A DNA stretch of 64,000 bases from Symbiodinium natans (lineage: Eukaryota; Sar; Dinophyceae; Suessiales; Symbiodiniaceae): NCBI GenBank assembly GCA_905221605.1, contig CAJNDS010000053.1, positions 62,001 through 126,000 of the forward strand. The letters run 5' to 3'. The stretch's first letter is position 1; each line of letters begins with the position of its first letter. The notes beneath the pieces are model-generated. The model ran no database searches and was not told where the DNA came from. It worked only from the letters and a program-made list of their open reading frames with translations. Position numbers and translations under genes: made by a program. Positions 49,001-57,987 of the stretch are shown in pieces.

Positions 49001-51930
49001 CCTGAACCCTAAACCCTAAACCCTAAACCCTAAACCCTGCACCCTAACCCTAAGCTTGTGAGGCTTTGCAGGCCCAGTGGCCCGGAGACGCTCGAGCTTA
49101 TGCCCGCAAAGTGTTGGTCAAAACACTGAACCCCGCACCCTGCACCCTAAACCCTAAACCCTAAACCCTAAACCCTAAACCCTAAACCCTAAACCCTAAA
49201 CGTCGGGGGACGTGCAGCCTGAGAGTGTTGGCCAGGTGGAGGGTCACATCAAGTCCAGCAAGAACCGGCTGGAGAACGTCAAGGCCCTTGTGCCCTAAAC
49301 CCCGAAGCCTAAAACCTAAACCCTAAACCCTAAACCTTTAAACCCTAAACCCGTAAACCCTAAGCCCTAAGATTGGATGTGGTAGGACTTTGGTTTTGAG
49401 GTGTTTTCGGGAAGCCGAGGGTGTTATTGTTATTGTTATGATTGTTATCATTATTGTTGTTGTTATTATTATCTTTATTACTCTTATTGTTGCTACTTTT
49501 GCAGGTTGAGAGGCCTGAAGCGGTGAGGGTGTAGTATAGGGGTTGGAATAATTGCTGATGGTATTCCCTTATGGCCCCTTAGTAATTATACCATAACTTT
49601 CCCCAACGCCCTATTCTAGTTATTAAGGCCCCTATATTTATTCGGGTTTCGGGCTTAGGGCTTCTTTCCCATCGGCAGAAGGGGCTGCAACTAACGATGC
49701 AGCATCCTCCTCGGAGCTCTCGTTAGCCCCAGACTAGCGACCCAAGTGTCTTCTGTGCCTCTCTTTTAGGGTTTATGGTCTAGGGTTTAGGGTTTAGGGT
49801 TCTGGACCATATGGGGTTCCGAAAATAGGGGTACCCTTTTTGGGGTCTACTCTATTTGGGGGTCTACAAGGGGCACCTTTTTTTGGAGATGCCCATATAG
49901 ATGCTCTGGCCTACTAGAAATTGCCTGGCGCTCCATCATATGTATCACATTCTCGAAGACGCGTTCTTTCCAAGATATCAGACTGCTTTGATTGACCTTT
50001 AACACGACCGTACTGCAACATTAAAAACATAAACGTAGACATAGACATAAACCTAACATACATAAATAGAACAAGTATATATATGTATATATATGTATAT
50101 TATATATACATACACATATATACATTTCATATTCAGAAAACTTTTACCTTTAAAAGACAAAAGCTACAATTTTAGAAAGGCTTTAGCGTACAACCGTATA
50201 CTTTTATCTAAATCTTTGTAGCTGAGTGAGTACACTTTACACTTTTTGGGATACTATAATCGCTACAAAACTAAAAGTGTACACTTTTGGGGGCTTATGA
50301 ACTCAGCAACTTAGAAATCATGAAACCCTAACCCTAGACCGTAACCCTACGCCCCAAACCCTTAATCCTAAACCCCGAACCTTAAACCCTAAACCAGGGT
50401 TTAGGCTTGAGGGTTTAGGGTTGAGGGACCCTAATGATGCCGCCGCGCAATGCCAGCACCAGCTGACCCGCTGCCGCACCGACATCGCGGCCTTCACGCG
50501 TACCATCGTCCGGGCGAAAGAGGCCCTCGTTCCTTTGCGGGTTTAGGGTTTAGGGTTTAGGGTTTAGGGTTTAGGGTTTAGGTAGGGTGTACAGGACCCC
50601 TTAGGCGTCCCTTTCTTAGGACTCATTAGGTCCCGAGAGAGCCCCATTGAACACTTTTCGGCTCTGTGACCTTTAAGGGTTCAGGGTTTGGGGTTTAGGG
50701 TTTAGGGTTTAGGGTTCAGGGTTTGGGGTTTAGGGTTTAGGGTTTAGGGTTTGGGGTTTAGGGTTTAGGGTTTAGGGTTCAGGGTTTGGGGTTTAGGATG
50801 TCTGAGCTTTCAGCTCAGCTGCTTCCGTGCCGAGGTGGGTGATATCAGCAACTGGCTGTTGGTGTACAGGCTTAGGATTTAGGGTAAACCCTAAACCCTA
50901 AACCCTAAACCCTAAACCCTAAACCCTAAACCCTGAACCCTGAACCCTAGACCCTAGAACCCTAGACCCTAGAACCCTAGACCCTAGAACCCCGACCCTG
51001 AACCCTAAACCTTGAAGTGGGAAGGACTTCTGGAGACTCCACAGCCCCTTGATTAAGGAATATTTCCTGAACCCATCTAAGGAACCTTCTACCCGGTTTT
51101 AGGGTTTAGGGTTTAGGGTTTAGGGTAACCATCTACGGAACCTTCTCATACTTTCAGGATTGGAGTCTCTGGGCTACACCCGGTATTTAGGGTTCAGGGT
51201 TCAGGGTTTAGGTTTAGGGTTTAGGATTTAGGGTTTGGGGTTTCGGGCTTAGGGTCCCGAGAGACAAAGTACTTGTGAATGTGAGGGGAGGGCCGGCTGA
51301 AAGAAACAGACTTCTTCTGCTGCACTTTCCTTTCCTGAGCTCTAAGTCGTACTTCTGCCCTAAACCCTAAACCCTAAACCCTAAGCCCTAGCCCTAAACC
51401 CTAAACCCTAAGCCTGAGACCCTGAAAACATGTCTCGAGCCGAGAGAAGCACCCGCAGGGCGAAGAGACGGGACTCTTCGGCTCTTGACTCCTGGGTAGA
51501 TTCTCTAAATGAACTTAAACCCAAAACCCTACACCCCAAACCCTTACTAAACCCTAAACCCCACACCCCACACCCCACACCCCACACCCCACACCCCACA
51601 CCCCACACCCCACACCCCACACCCCACACCCCAAACCCCAAACCCCAAACCCCAAACCCCAAACCCCCAACCCCAACCCCCCCCCCAAACCCCCAAACCC
51701 AAACCCAAACCCCAAACCCCAAACCCCAAACCCCAAACCCCAAACCCCAAACCCCAAACCCCAACCCCAAACCCCAAACCCCAAACCCCCAACCCCAAAC
51801 CCCAAACCCCAAACCCCAAACCCCAACCCCCAAACCCCAAACCCCAAACCCCAAACCCGAAGCGGGGAGGCCCCAAACCCCCTCGCAGCAGGCAGTGAAG
51901 ATGGCGGCGCAGACGCAGAACATGACCTGA
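31044..51930 (+). CDS. gene 4: voltage-gated cation channel domain with EF-hands and coiled-coil tail (3' part, 20 exons)
   Basis: Exons 31044-31098, 32192-32263, 33636-33680, 34562-34609, 35905-35961, 37243-37317, 38425-38460, 40283-40318, 41000-41071, 41207-41270, 41651-41676, 42407-42463, 43003-43029, 43591-43620, 48205-48252, 48372-48425, 49072-49116, 49218-49289, 50457-50528 and 51889-51930 (TGA) join in one frame of about 344 codons. Seen in order: S5-like [26 protein letters not shown]; pore helix [17 protein letters not shown]6 [36 protein letters not shown]; helix [25 protein letters not shown]-hand loop [27 protein letters not shown]; a second, weaker EF loop [44 protein letters not shown]; a helical tail. 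This matches single-domain or four-domain Na+/Ca2+ channel relatives of dinoflagellates, acting in a membrane. S1-S4 were not found upstream. Donors are GC, GA or GT. Exons may be as short as 26-30 nt. Confidence 0.75.
31174..31296. mobile_element. MITE-like palindrome, family H
   Basis: CTTCCAAAACCCCCTGAATT...AAGGAATA at the left and TATTCCTTAAATAGGGGGG...TTTGGGAG at the right are long inverted repeats. The inner parts (CCCTAAATTTATCGTAAGGAT and its inverse) pair as well, so the whole 120 bp can fold. It lies in a gene 4 intron. Confidence 0.75.
31628..31725. mobile_element. MITE-like element, family I copy 1
   Basis: AGTAGAGTAGGTAACCTTGA...GGTTAACCTTTGGTAACTGGACAACTGAG. Copy 2 lies at 33,225-33,325 with the same ends and centre (ATCATCCCC versus ATATTCCCC). 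The inner arms AACCTTTTTGGG and its complement pair. Confidence 0.7.
31830..32190. repeat. CCCTAAA array in gene 4 intron 1
   Basis: About 350 bp of degenerate heptamers ending CCCTAGCCAG at the exon acceptor. Confidence 0.9.
32481..32511 (+). repeat. poly-G tract in gene 4 intron 2
   Basis: About 28 Gs. A T11-G10 run follows at 32,610-32,633. Confidence 0.9.
32742..32810. repeat. TTTAGGG array in gene 4 intron 2
   Basis: Ten units, followed directly by a T tract. Confidence 0.95.
33225..33325. mobile_element. MITE-like element, family I copy 2
   Basis: Shares AGTAGAGTAGGTAACCTT and CTGGACAACTGAG with copy 1 at 31,628. Both lie in the same intron of gene 4, about 1.6 kb apart, on the same strand. 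Confidence 0.7.
33965..34060 (+). CDS. exon-like island in the pore intron
   Basis: After ACCAG a frame reads [20 protein letters not shown]. It is not needed by the channel frame, which joins 33,680 to 34,562 directly. The 3' part contains GGGTTCGAGTCC by chance. Confidence 0.3.
34927..35025 (+). CDS. acidic exon-like island between pore and S6 exons
   Basis: After CATGCGAG a strongly protein-like frame reads [20 protein letters not shown], then [14 protein letters not shown], with possible GT (34,990) or GA (35,025) donors. The GT option keeps phase 0, so it could be an optional cassette in gene 4. It would sit between pore loop and S6, which is structurally unexpected. Confidence 0.4.
35186..35421. 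repeat. homogenised CCCCTAAA octamer array
   Basis: About 28 copies of an eight-base unit, with a few nine-base and seven-base units. It differs from neighbouring heptamer arrays. Confidence 0.95.
36360..36497 (+). CDS. exon-like island in the S6 intron, frame ambiguous
   Basis: After CTACAG two frames stay open for over 50 codons: one with [20 protein letters not shown], the other Lys/Arg-rich with [17 protein letters not shown]. The channel frame skips it. Family not recognised. Confidence 0.3.
36760..36935. repeat. CCCTAAA array in gene 4 intron
   Basis: About 22 units with few variants. TTTAGGG arrays at 37,078-37,180 lie in the same intron. Confidence 0.95.
38464..38537. repeat. TTTAGGG array at a gene 4 donor
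   Basis: Starts three bases after the GC donor of exon 38425-38460. Confidence 0.9.
38840..39170. other. AT-rich unique stretch in gene 4 intron
   Basis: Contains repeated GATATAACAATTATGA-type motifs and no recognisable exon. Unlike the GC-rich surroundings, it may be remnant inserted DNA. Confidence 0.5.
39245..39405. repeat. homogenised CCCTAAG variant array
   Basis: About 15 CCCTAAG units between CCCCTAA and CCCTAAA runs, the mirror image of the CTTAGGG array at 18,733. Confidence 0.95.
40170..40262. repeat. CCCTAAA array before a gene 4 exon
   Basis: Ends 20 bp before the acceptor of exon 40283-40318. Confidence 0.9.
42091..42168. mobile_element. (TA)n run plus ACTTATAACCC palindrome
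   Basis: A TA microsatellite (42,091-42,115) followed by GTACTTATAACCC...GGTTATAAGTAC, a palindrome like the one at 4,015-4,067. The end CCATGAACCTCCAAGG at 42,199 matches family E termini. Confidence 0.6.
42480..42650. repeat. TTTAGGGG octamer array
   Basis: About 18 octamers with regularly spaced TCTAGGGG variants (every fifth unit), i.e. a higher-order repeat of about 40 bp. Confidence 0.9.
42855..42985. repeat. CCCTAAA array in gene 4 intron
   Basis: About 15 units, ending shortly before the 27-nt exon at 43,003. Confidence 0.9.
43170..43500. other. unique stretch without gene
   Basis: About 330 bp of non-repetitive sequence. The minus strand has a 67-codon frame lacking any recognisable motif. 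Nothing supports a gene. Confidence 0.4.
43851..43956. mobile_element. MITE-like element, family E copy 1
   Basis: CTTGGAGGTTCATGGGTAG and CTACCTGTGAACCTCCAAG are 19-bp inverted repeats with two mismatches. Confidence 0.8.
44085..44245 (+). repeat. AAGAACCCT / AAGACCC degenerate tandem repeat
   Basis: Units of 9-12 bp such as CCTAAGAACCCTAAGAAG, flanked by poly-C. The 94-codon + frame here is an artefact. Confidence 0.8.
44549..44640 (+). repeat. dispersed repeat with GACTGCTGCTGTTGCTTGAG
   Basis: This string plus CCTACACTTTCC...GGACAG recurs at 45,699-45,800. Both copies flank the minisatellite, suggesting they are parts of one larger repeat unit. Confidence 0.65.
44782..44903. mobile_element. 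MITE-like element, family E copy 2
   Basis: CTTGGAGGTTGATGG...CGTGAACCTTCAAG inverted ends. The interior includes CTTATAACCCTTACTTATAA. It is inserted between minisatellite units. Confidence 0.7.
46180..46332 (+). other. unique insert in the minisatellite with a short acidic frame
   Basis: After CTTCATAG a frame reads [20 protein letters not shown] up to EKVHNS and a stop. It could be a captured exon. 46,430-46,760 is AT-rich with no gene signal. Confidence 0.3.
47406..47605 (+). mobile_element. 200-bp dispersed element, copy 2
   Basis: Inverted copy of 13,536-13,736, again directly beside the 15-bp minisatellite. It includes the embedded GGGTTTAGGGTTAATCC, so a telomere-like heptamer is part of the element in both copies. 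Confidence 0.65.
47640..47800 (-). CDS. possible membrane-protein fragment, strand uncertain
   Basis: The minus-strand frame over 47,619-47,822 has a helix-like [20 protein letters not shown]. The plus strand carries [20 protein letters not shown] onward to a stop after LFITLTFW. Only one can be real. Neither is a known family to me. It sits inside a gene 4 intron. Confidence 0.3.
48055..48160. repeat. CCCTAAA array in gene 4
   Basis: About 14 units before exon 48205-48252. Confidence 0.95.
48900..49055. repeat. CCCTAAA/CCCTAAG array in gene 4
   Basis: Mixed heptamers in the intron 48,426-49,071. TTTAGGG arrays at 48,463-48,497 and 48,703-48,750 share the intron. Confidence 0.9.
49533..49638. 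mobile_element. MITE-like element, family F, uninterrupted copy
   Basis: AGTATAGGGGTTGGAATAAT...TATTCTAGTTATTAAGGCC...CCTATA. Ordinary internal sequence replaces the telomeric run seen in the copy at 4,151. Confidence 0.65.
50040..50125. repeat. AT-rich (TATA)n stretch
   Basis: Imperfect TATATGTATATA repeats; no gene. Confidence 0.8.
50218..50314. mobile_element. introner-like element B2, uninterrupted copy
   Basis: GTAGCTGAGTGAGTACACTT at the left, AAGTGTACACTTTTGGGGG then ACTCAGCAACTTAG at the right. The arms are complementary, so the 97 bp can fold. The same element with a telomeric array replacing part of the left arm is gene 1 intron 3. This copy is nested in a gene 4 intron. Confidence 0.7.
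50530..50800. repeat. TTTAGGG arrays in the gene 4 intron
   Basis: 50,541-50,585 and 50,672-50,795, including TTTGGGG and TTCAGGG variants in a regular pattern. Confidence 0.9.
51032..51168. mobile_element. MITE-like element, family D, interrupted by a telomeric array
   Basis: GGAGACTCCACAGCCCCTTG...CATCTAAGGAACCTTCT, then TTTAGGG units (51,097-51,126), then CCATCTACGGAACCTTCTC...GGATTGGAGTCTC. The intact copy is 5,482-5,625. Confidence 0.7.
51430..51495 (+). CDS. exon-like island
   Basis: The frame [20 protein letters not shown] runs to a GG|GTAGATT donor. It could be an unused cassette of gene 4 or a separate first exon. Confidence 0.3.
51545..51860. repeat. CCCCACA then CCCCAAA heptamer array
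   Basis: First about nine CCCCACA units, then about thirty CCCCAAA units. Long frames on both strands are artefacts. Confidence 0.95.
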
Positions 51931-51949
51931 CCCTGGGGGCGAGGGCCCC

Positions 51950-52620
51950 TTACAGGCCCCTTAGGTTTAGGGTTTTAGGGTTTAGGGTTTAGGGGTTTAG
52001 GGTTTGGGGTTTAGGGTTTAGGGTTTAGGGTTTAGGGGTTGAGGTGTTTAGGGGTTCAGGCTTTAGGGTTAGGGGCTCTGGCTACTTCAGCCCCCGGCCC
52101 CCAAAAAAACCCATGCCTAAGCCCGAAGAATTCCTAAGACATCCCATGGATCTCGCGGAAGCCCCAAGAAACCCGAAGAAGCCCACCAACCTAGTCTGCC
52201 GGCCCAACCCTAGACCCACAAGCCCTGAAACCCTAAATCCCAGACCCTCAATGCTGGAAACCCTATAGAAGCCCTGACAGCCCGAAACATTCCCAAGCCC
52301 TAAACCCTAGGACCCCAACCCCAGACCCCAAAACACCCCAAACCCTGGACCCTAGACCCTAAACCCTAAACCCCACAACCCCAAACCTCACACCCTACCC
52401 TGAGCCCTAATTAAACCCCAATCCCCTACACCCCAAACCCTAAACCGTAAGCCCTTAAACCCTAAACCCCGAACCCCAAACCCTAAACCCTAAACCCTCA
52501 GACCCTAAACCCTAAACCCTAAACCCTAAACCCTAAACCCTAAACCCTAAACCCTAAACCCTAAACCCTAAACCCTAAACCCTAAACCCTAAACCCTAAG
52601 CCCCAGTCACTTTGGGGGAC
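51950..52620. repeat. telomere-like repeats downstream of gene 4
   Basis: A TTTAGGG run (51,962-52,040), a degenerate CCCTAAA stretch and a clean CCCTAAA array (52,500-52,600). No exon found between the gene 4 stop and 52,629. Confidence 0.8.
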
Positions 52621-52628
52621 CCGCCCAG

Positions 52629-52661
52629 ATGCTTGCAGCCTCGGCCGCTGGCGAAGCCACG
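52629..52661 (+). CDS. gene 5: candidate first exon
   Basis: ATG directly follows GCCCAG and opens MLAASAAGEAT before a GTCTGA donor. As in genes 1 and 3a, ATG abuts an AG acceptor, compatible with trans-splicing. The next exons are uncertain. Confidence 0.35.
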
Positions 52662-52859
52662 GTCTGAAAAGAGTCGTCCCAGAGACCCCAAGCCCTAAAC
52701 CCTAAACCCTAAACCCTAAACCCTAAACCCTAAACCCTAAACCCTAAACCCTTAACCCTTAACCCTAAACCCTAAACCCTAAACCCCTAAACCCTAAACC
52801 CTAAACCCCAAACAGGCCCTGATTGAGGAATCTTCCCAGGACACTCGCATTGTTAAGGG

Positions 52860-53560
52860 CTTAGGGATGAGGGCATGTGGGCTTAGGGGGTTTTAGGGGT
52901 TCAACTTAAGGCGTTAGGGTTTAGGGTTAAGGATTTTTCCGGGGCTTTTTCAGGTCCCGGGGGTTTTGGGGAGGGTTTGAGGTTCTAGGGGTTTGCAGGG
53001 GCTTTGAGAGAGACTTCAAGGCCTGTGAAACTAAGGAATCTTTCTGAGAATTCTAGGAAGTCAAGGTTCAAAAATCCTTCCGAGAGTTTAGAGTTTCTAG
53101 GACCCAGAGCAGGCCGGCATTCCTTTTTTCAGGTTAGGGCCTCAGGAGCCCTCCTAAACCCTAAACCACGGTCTCTGTTTGTGGGGTGGTTTAGGGTTTA
53201 GGGTTTAGGTTTAGGGTTTAGGGTGTAGGAGGTGTACGAGTCCCTGTGCTGATTCAACAAACTCTTCCTTGAAGGGATATGGGAGTCTCTGCGGAAGTTT
53301 CACCCCTCTCGAAGTTAACCTGAACCCTAAAACCCCAAACAGCCCTGAAGCTTCACCATCCGCCTCCCCGCCGCCCCCCTCCCTCCCAAACAGAAAAGGC
53401 TTGAAACCCTACACCCGAGTGCAACCCTCTAGGCCCTAAAGCCTAAACCCCGACTGCATGCCCTAAACCCTAAACCCCCAGACGCCTAAACCCTAAACGT
53501 TACACCCTAACCTTTAAACCCTAAACCCTAAACCCTAAACCCCAAGCCCTAAACTCGTGC
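52860..53560. other. telomere-like repeats and a unique stretch
   Basis: 52,990-53,150 is unique, with an open 65-codon + frame but no recognisable motif. The remainder is degenerate repeat. Confidence 0.4.
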
Positions 53561-53635
53561 CCGGTGTTCAAACCCTTGCACGGCGTGAATTGGTGTATCG
53601 AATAAACCCATGGAGGACGAGCGCGGCGAGCGCAG

Positions 53636-53672
53636 AACAAGCCCAGCACGTGTGCTTCCTGCTATGGAGGGC
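53636..53672 (+). CDS. exon-like island with CxxCYG
   Basis: After GAGCGCAG the frame reads NKPSTCASCYGG before a possible GC donor. CxxCYG occurs in ERGIC-type cargo receptors, but no neighbouring exon confirms this, so the link is weak. Confidence 0.3.
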
Positions 53673-53949
53673 TGTAGGGGAACCCTAAGCCCTAAACCAT
53701 GTACCCTATACGCACTAAACACCACTAAGCGCTAGACCCTGCGCAGCCAACCCTCAACTGAACCCTAAACCCTAAACCTTGACCCCAAAGCCTAAACCTT
53801 GAAGCCGAAAAACACCCTTCAGGCTCGCTCCTGTACCCGGACCCTAAGCCCTCGCAACTCTGAACCCCCGACGCCCAAAACGCCAACACCCTAAAGCCCA
53901 GCACCCTTCAGAATGAAACGCAGGTTCAGGGCTGGAAAAGGGTTGCCCA

Positions 53950-54310
53950 GCTTGAAAGTCACCGGGGGTCGAGGCCTAAACCCTAAACCCTAACCCCTAA
54001 ACCCTAAACTCTAAACCCTAAACCCTAAACCCTGAACCCTGAACCCTGAACCCTAACCCCTAAACCCTAAACCCTAAACCCTGAACCCTGAACCCTAAAC
54101 CGTAAACCCTAAACCCTAAACCCTAAGCCTTAATTGCGGAAATAGAACATTAAGTTCGAAAGGGCTCCCTACTCTGAACTAAGGTATGTTCAGCCCCAAA
54201 CCCTAAGCCCTACACCCCAAGCCCGGAAAAAAACCCTAAACCCTAAACCCTAAACCCTAAACCCTAAACCCTAAACCCTAAACCCTAAACCCTAAAGCCT
54301 AATTCCTAAA
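53950..54310. repeat. CCCTAAA/CCCTGAA arrays
   Basis: Two runs (53,980-54,130 and 54,232-54,300) around a short unique piece. No exon. Confidence 0.9.
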
Positions 54311-54339
54311 CCTAAATGTGCCAAAAAATGGCCGCGCGT

Positions 54340-54400
54340 CCGAAGCCGTTTCCGGGCGCCAGAATGGCGGGCCTTTGCTCGCCTTGGAGCCTGATAGGTC
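54340..54400 (+). CDS. exon-like island
   Basis: After GGCGCCAG a frame reads NGGPLLALEPD to a GTCCCC donor. An overlapping frame begins MAARPKPFPGARMAGLCSPW. Ambiguous. Confidence 0.3.
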
Positions 54401-54819
54401 CCCATGAAATGGTTAGGGTTAAGGGTTTAGGGTCGAGAGCGTCTATGGAGGTATGCCAAGGCTCGTGATGAAGGGTTTCTATGGCTTTGTAGGAGACTAG
54501 GTGGGATTTTGGGAACATTTTACATTTTCCTTCTTTGGGTTTAATAAGGGACCCTATATATAAACCTTTTTTCAGGGTGTTTAAAGGCCAACCCAGCAGC
54601 CCCAAAACCACAAGCCCGAAACCCCCAAAATCCCCGGGTCTCCAAAGACTATTTTGCTGTTAAAAATTGAAAAATCCCCCCCCCCCCCCGCCCCCCCAAC
54701 TTAAAAAAAAGCCTTGGATCTCCGAATTCCCCCCCATAGACAGCGCCTGTCCTGGGATGTCCCTTGCGCGCCATGGGGGCCAGCGTCAGCTATCAGGTGG
54801 CTCAAGCCGCATGAAGACT

Positions 54820-54960
54820 ACGAACCCGAAACACCCTATGAACCCTGAGAACCCGAAAACGCCGAAGAACCCCCGAAGAACCCCCAAGCACCCCAAGAAC
54901 CCGAAGAACTCAAAGAACCCGAAGAATCCTAGACATTCCAAGAACCTTACAAGGCCAGGC
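54820..54960 (+). repeat. CCGAAGAACCC degenerate repeat
   Basis: Units of about 9-11 bp, related to the AAGAACCCT repeat at 44,085. Confidence 0.7.
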
Positions 54961-55049
54961 CCTCAGCCCTCAAGCCCGGAGGCGATGAGGTTTGGGGGGG
55001 GGGGGGGGCGGGAGTATTCGCGAGTTACCCATTAAGAGTCAGTAAGTGG

Positions 55050-55465
55050 CCCTTGCAGCCCTAACACCCGAAAAGCCCTTAAATTAAGGGGTTTGCTGAC
55101 GGGGATTGCGGTTTTAGGGCTCTGCGCGTGCAGGGATTGAGGGCTTCCAAAAAGCCCCAAATCCTCAATACGTCCCCAAGCGGTAAACCCTTAAGCCCCA
55201 AACATTCAACCCCGAATCCCCCCTTTAAACCCCTAAACCTTAAACCCCTAAACCTTAAACCCTAAACCTTAAACCCTAAACCCTAAACCCTAAACTATAA
55301 CCTGTCAACCCTAAACCTTAAACCCCTGAACCCACAACCTTAAACCCATAAACCCCAAACCCTGAGCCCCGAAACCCTATCTCCACATCTTAAATTCAGA
55401 AGCGTTAAACCGAAGACCCCTAAACCCTAAATCCTAAACCTTCAAGCCCGAAACCCCAAACAAAC
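55050..55465. repeat. degenerate CCCTAAA/CCTTAAA sequence
   Basis: About 400 bp of diverged telomere-like units, no exon. Confidence 0.7.
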
Positions 55466-55468
55466 TCC

Positions 55469-56250
55469 AGGTTGCGGGGCCAGCGTCTGTGGAGGCGGAG
55501 GTGAGCCACGGAGTGGGGTTAGGGTTTAGGGTTTAGGGTTTAGGGTTTAGGGTTTAGGGTTTAGGGTTTACGGGCCTGCGAGGGCCTGGGTTTTGCGTTC
55601 AAGGTTTTGGGGTTTGCAGTGTTCGGGTCCGGGATTTTGGGGTTTTGGGTTTAGCGCTTTTGGGGGTTTGGGGTCTCAGATTTGGGGTTTCGGTTTGTCG
55701 GGTTTAGGGTTTTGGGGTTGTTGGCGTCGGGTAGCAATCGGTTACTTTCAGCGGTAGTCTGTCCTAAGCCGTATATACTCAGGCCATTTTCCCCCCACTT
55801 CCGTTTCGATTAGGTTTTAGCAAGTAGGATAACTCTAAACCCTAAACCCCAAACCCTAAACCCTAAACCCTAAACCCTAAATCCTAGGGACCAAGACTTT
55901 GAGGGAATCCTGTCATCCACGTTCTCTGACATCCATTCAACTACGCGGCGTATCGCAAAAGAAGCTGTCGGGAGTACGGGCGTGATAAGAACCCTAAAGC
56001 CGCTTCAGGGTTTAGGGTTTAGGGTTTAGGGTTTAGGGTTTAGGGTTTAGGGTTTAGGGTGAATGGGTAAACGGATGAATGGGTCAACGCATGAGATGCG
56101 GTGCTCCCAAACCTCTTGGCCTCCCCGGTGATCAAAAGCCAGGCCGATGTGTCCCAACAGCCTTCACCCAATCTTTCCCGCTCCCCAGCAGTTTTTGCTT
56201 TGTGTTCGTGCATGAATCCCCATGAAGGGCAAGAAGCTGTGGAAACTACG
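55469..56250 (+). CDS. gene 5/6: exon chain, family not recognised
   Basis: Islands 55469-55498 (VAGPASVEAE before GTGAGC), 55888-55979 (DQDFEGILSSTFSDIHSTTR then RIAKEAVGST, GC donor) and 56096-56250 (VLPNLLASPVIKSQADVSQQ onward to EGQEAVETT, donor GTGAGG). The last two join in phase. The protein looks soluble and Ser-rich. Introns are TTTAGGG arrays (55,516-55,570; 56,007-56,060). No domain recognised. Confidence 0.45.
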
Positions 56251-56309
56251 GTGAGGGGGGCGCCAAGGGTCCCACTGATGGTGATGCCTGAGGCTTCGCA
56301 AGTTCATGA

Positions 56310-56475
56310 ACCCTAAACCCTAAACCCTAAACCCTAAACCCAAAAACCTAAACCCTAAACCCTAAACCCTAAACCCTAAACCCTAAACCCTAAACCCTAA
56401 ACCCTAAACCCTAAACCCTAAACCCTAAACCCTAAACCCTAAACCCTAAACCCTAAACCCTAAACCCTAAACCGT
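56310..56475. repeat. CCCTAAA array
   Basis: About 22 near-perfect units. Confidence 0.95.
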
Positions 56476-56479
56476 GTTG

Positions 56480-56785
56480 TTTCATCAAGCGCTTCAAGCA
56501 AACCAGCAGGCCTCCTCCTTGAAGGCTTCAGCTCAGGGAGGCGAAGGGCGACCGGATTGCCAGTGTGAAGTGGGGCGGTCTGCGTCAGGGCCACATGGTG
56601 GCGCCCAACCGAAGTCCAGGCACTGACGAAAGCCGTCACGTCCTCCCTCCAGGCATTGAAGAATGCTGCCGCAACGGCGCTCGAGGGCCCGACTGCTGCG
56701 GTCTGGCTCTCGGCACCTCTGCTGCCCTCAAAGCAGGACCTGTGAACAGACACGACGTGGAAGCTTGCCGGCGTCAACTCGGCAT
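56480..56785 (+). CDS. GC-rich exon-like region, frame unresolved
   Basis: Several frames stay open. The helix-like ones are QALQANQQASSLKASAQ (5' part) and VQALTKAVTSSLQALKNAAA to a TGA after PSKQDL (3' part). A cysteine-bearing alternative reads PGIEECCRNGARGPDCCG. A 109-codon minus frame also exists. Continuation of the preceding exon chain is likely but unproven. Confidence 0.35.
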
Positions 56786-56797
56786 GCAAACCCTAAA

Positions 56798-56990
56798 TTC
56801 TACAAACCCTAAACCCTAAACCCTAAACCCTAAACCCTAAACCCTAAACCCTAAACCCTAAACCCTAAACCCTAAACCCTAAACCCTAAACCCTTACCCT
56901 AAACCCTAAACCCTAAACCCTAAACCCTAAACCCTAAACCCTAAACCCTAAACCCTAAACCCTAAACCCTAAACCCTAAACCCTAAACAC
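56798..56990. repeat. CCCTAAA array
   Basis: About 27 near-perfect units. Confidence 0.97.
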
Positions 56991-56999
56991 CCAAAAGCC

Positions 57000-57985
57000 C
57001 CTGGAGCCCCTAAACCTGAACCCCCGCCTTGAAGCCCCTAAACCCTACACCGTAAACCACCCTAAACCCTAAACCCTACACCCTAAATCCCCTGGCCCTG
57101 AACCATAACCCTGGCCCCGAACCCCTAAGCCCCCAACCACTGAACCTCCTTGCCAGGCTCTTCTGCACTTCCCTCCCCAGCGCTGGTCAGGCAGAGAACT
57201 CCTGGTTCAGGGTTTAGGGGTAGGGTTTCGGGTCTAGAGTTCAGGGTTGAGGGCTGAGGGTTTATGGTTAAACCCGATAATAAACCACCTCAGCGGGTTT
57301 CAGGGGTGTGGGGGTTGAGGGTTTAGGGTTAGGAGTTTAGGGGTTTAGGGTTAACCCCTAAACGCTAAATTCAGGGTTTTGATTTGAGGGTTAGGGACAA
57401 CCCTCTGAACCCTCTAGGCTCTTGTGGTGCAAGAGGTCCAAGGGTAGCTACATGGTCCCGTAATATGTTTTTTTTTTTAAATAGCTATTGTAGCGGGTTC
57501 TGAAGTATGGGCCCTTGGAGTCGATATGAGGGCCCAAACTAAACGACTATGTTTCTGCCCTTCGGTTCCTACACCCTAAACCCTAAACCCCAAACCAAAA
57601 ACCCTAAACCCTAAACCCCATACCCTGCACCCTAAACCTTAAACTCAAGCCCCAAACCATACGTATAAACCAGAACAAGCTTCGGCATTCTGGTGAATGG
57701 TGCAGGGCTTGAGGTGCGCGAGGGGTCCCCTAGTCCCTGACCCTAAACCCCAGCTAAGCCCTAAACCATAAACCCCCAAACTCCGAAACCCTCAACCACC
57801 AAACCCTGGAACCCTGATCCCCAAAACCCTGAAACCAACCTAAACCCCAAACCCAGAAACCCTGAGGGTTTAGGGTTTAGGGCTTAGGGCTTAGGGTTGA
57901 GGATCCCTAAGGCTTAGCCCTAACCCCCAAATAAGCAAAGGCCCCAAAGACCTAAGCCAGAGAGCCTTCCTGGAAGCCCGAGTGC
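57000..57985. other. degenerate telomere-like repeats and a decayed dispersed repeat
   Basis: 57,410-57,560 contains GTTCTGAAGTATGGGCCC, shared with 29,072, and looks like a decayed MITE. No exon recognised. Confidence 0.5.
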
Positions 57986-57987
57986 AG

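Noticed and set aside
51408-51930. Frames of 97-171 codons, Pro-Asn-Lys or Gly-Val-Trp rich
   Set aside because: Produced by CCCCAAA/CCCCACA heptamers; only the last 42 bases (51,889-51,930) look coding.
53636-53672. Confident ERGIC-type cargo receptor call
   Set aside because: Only a CxxCYG dozen of residues match; no adjoining CCxTC exon found.
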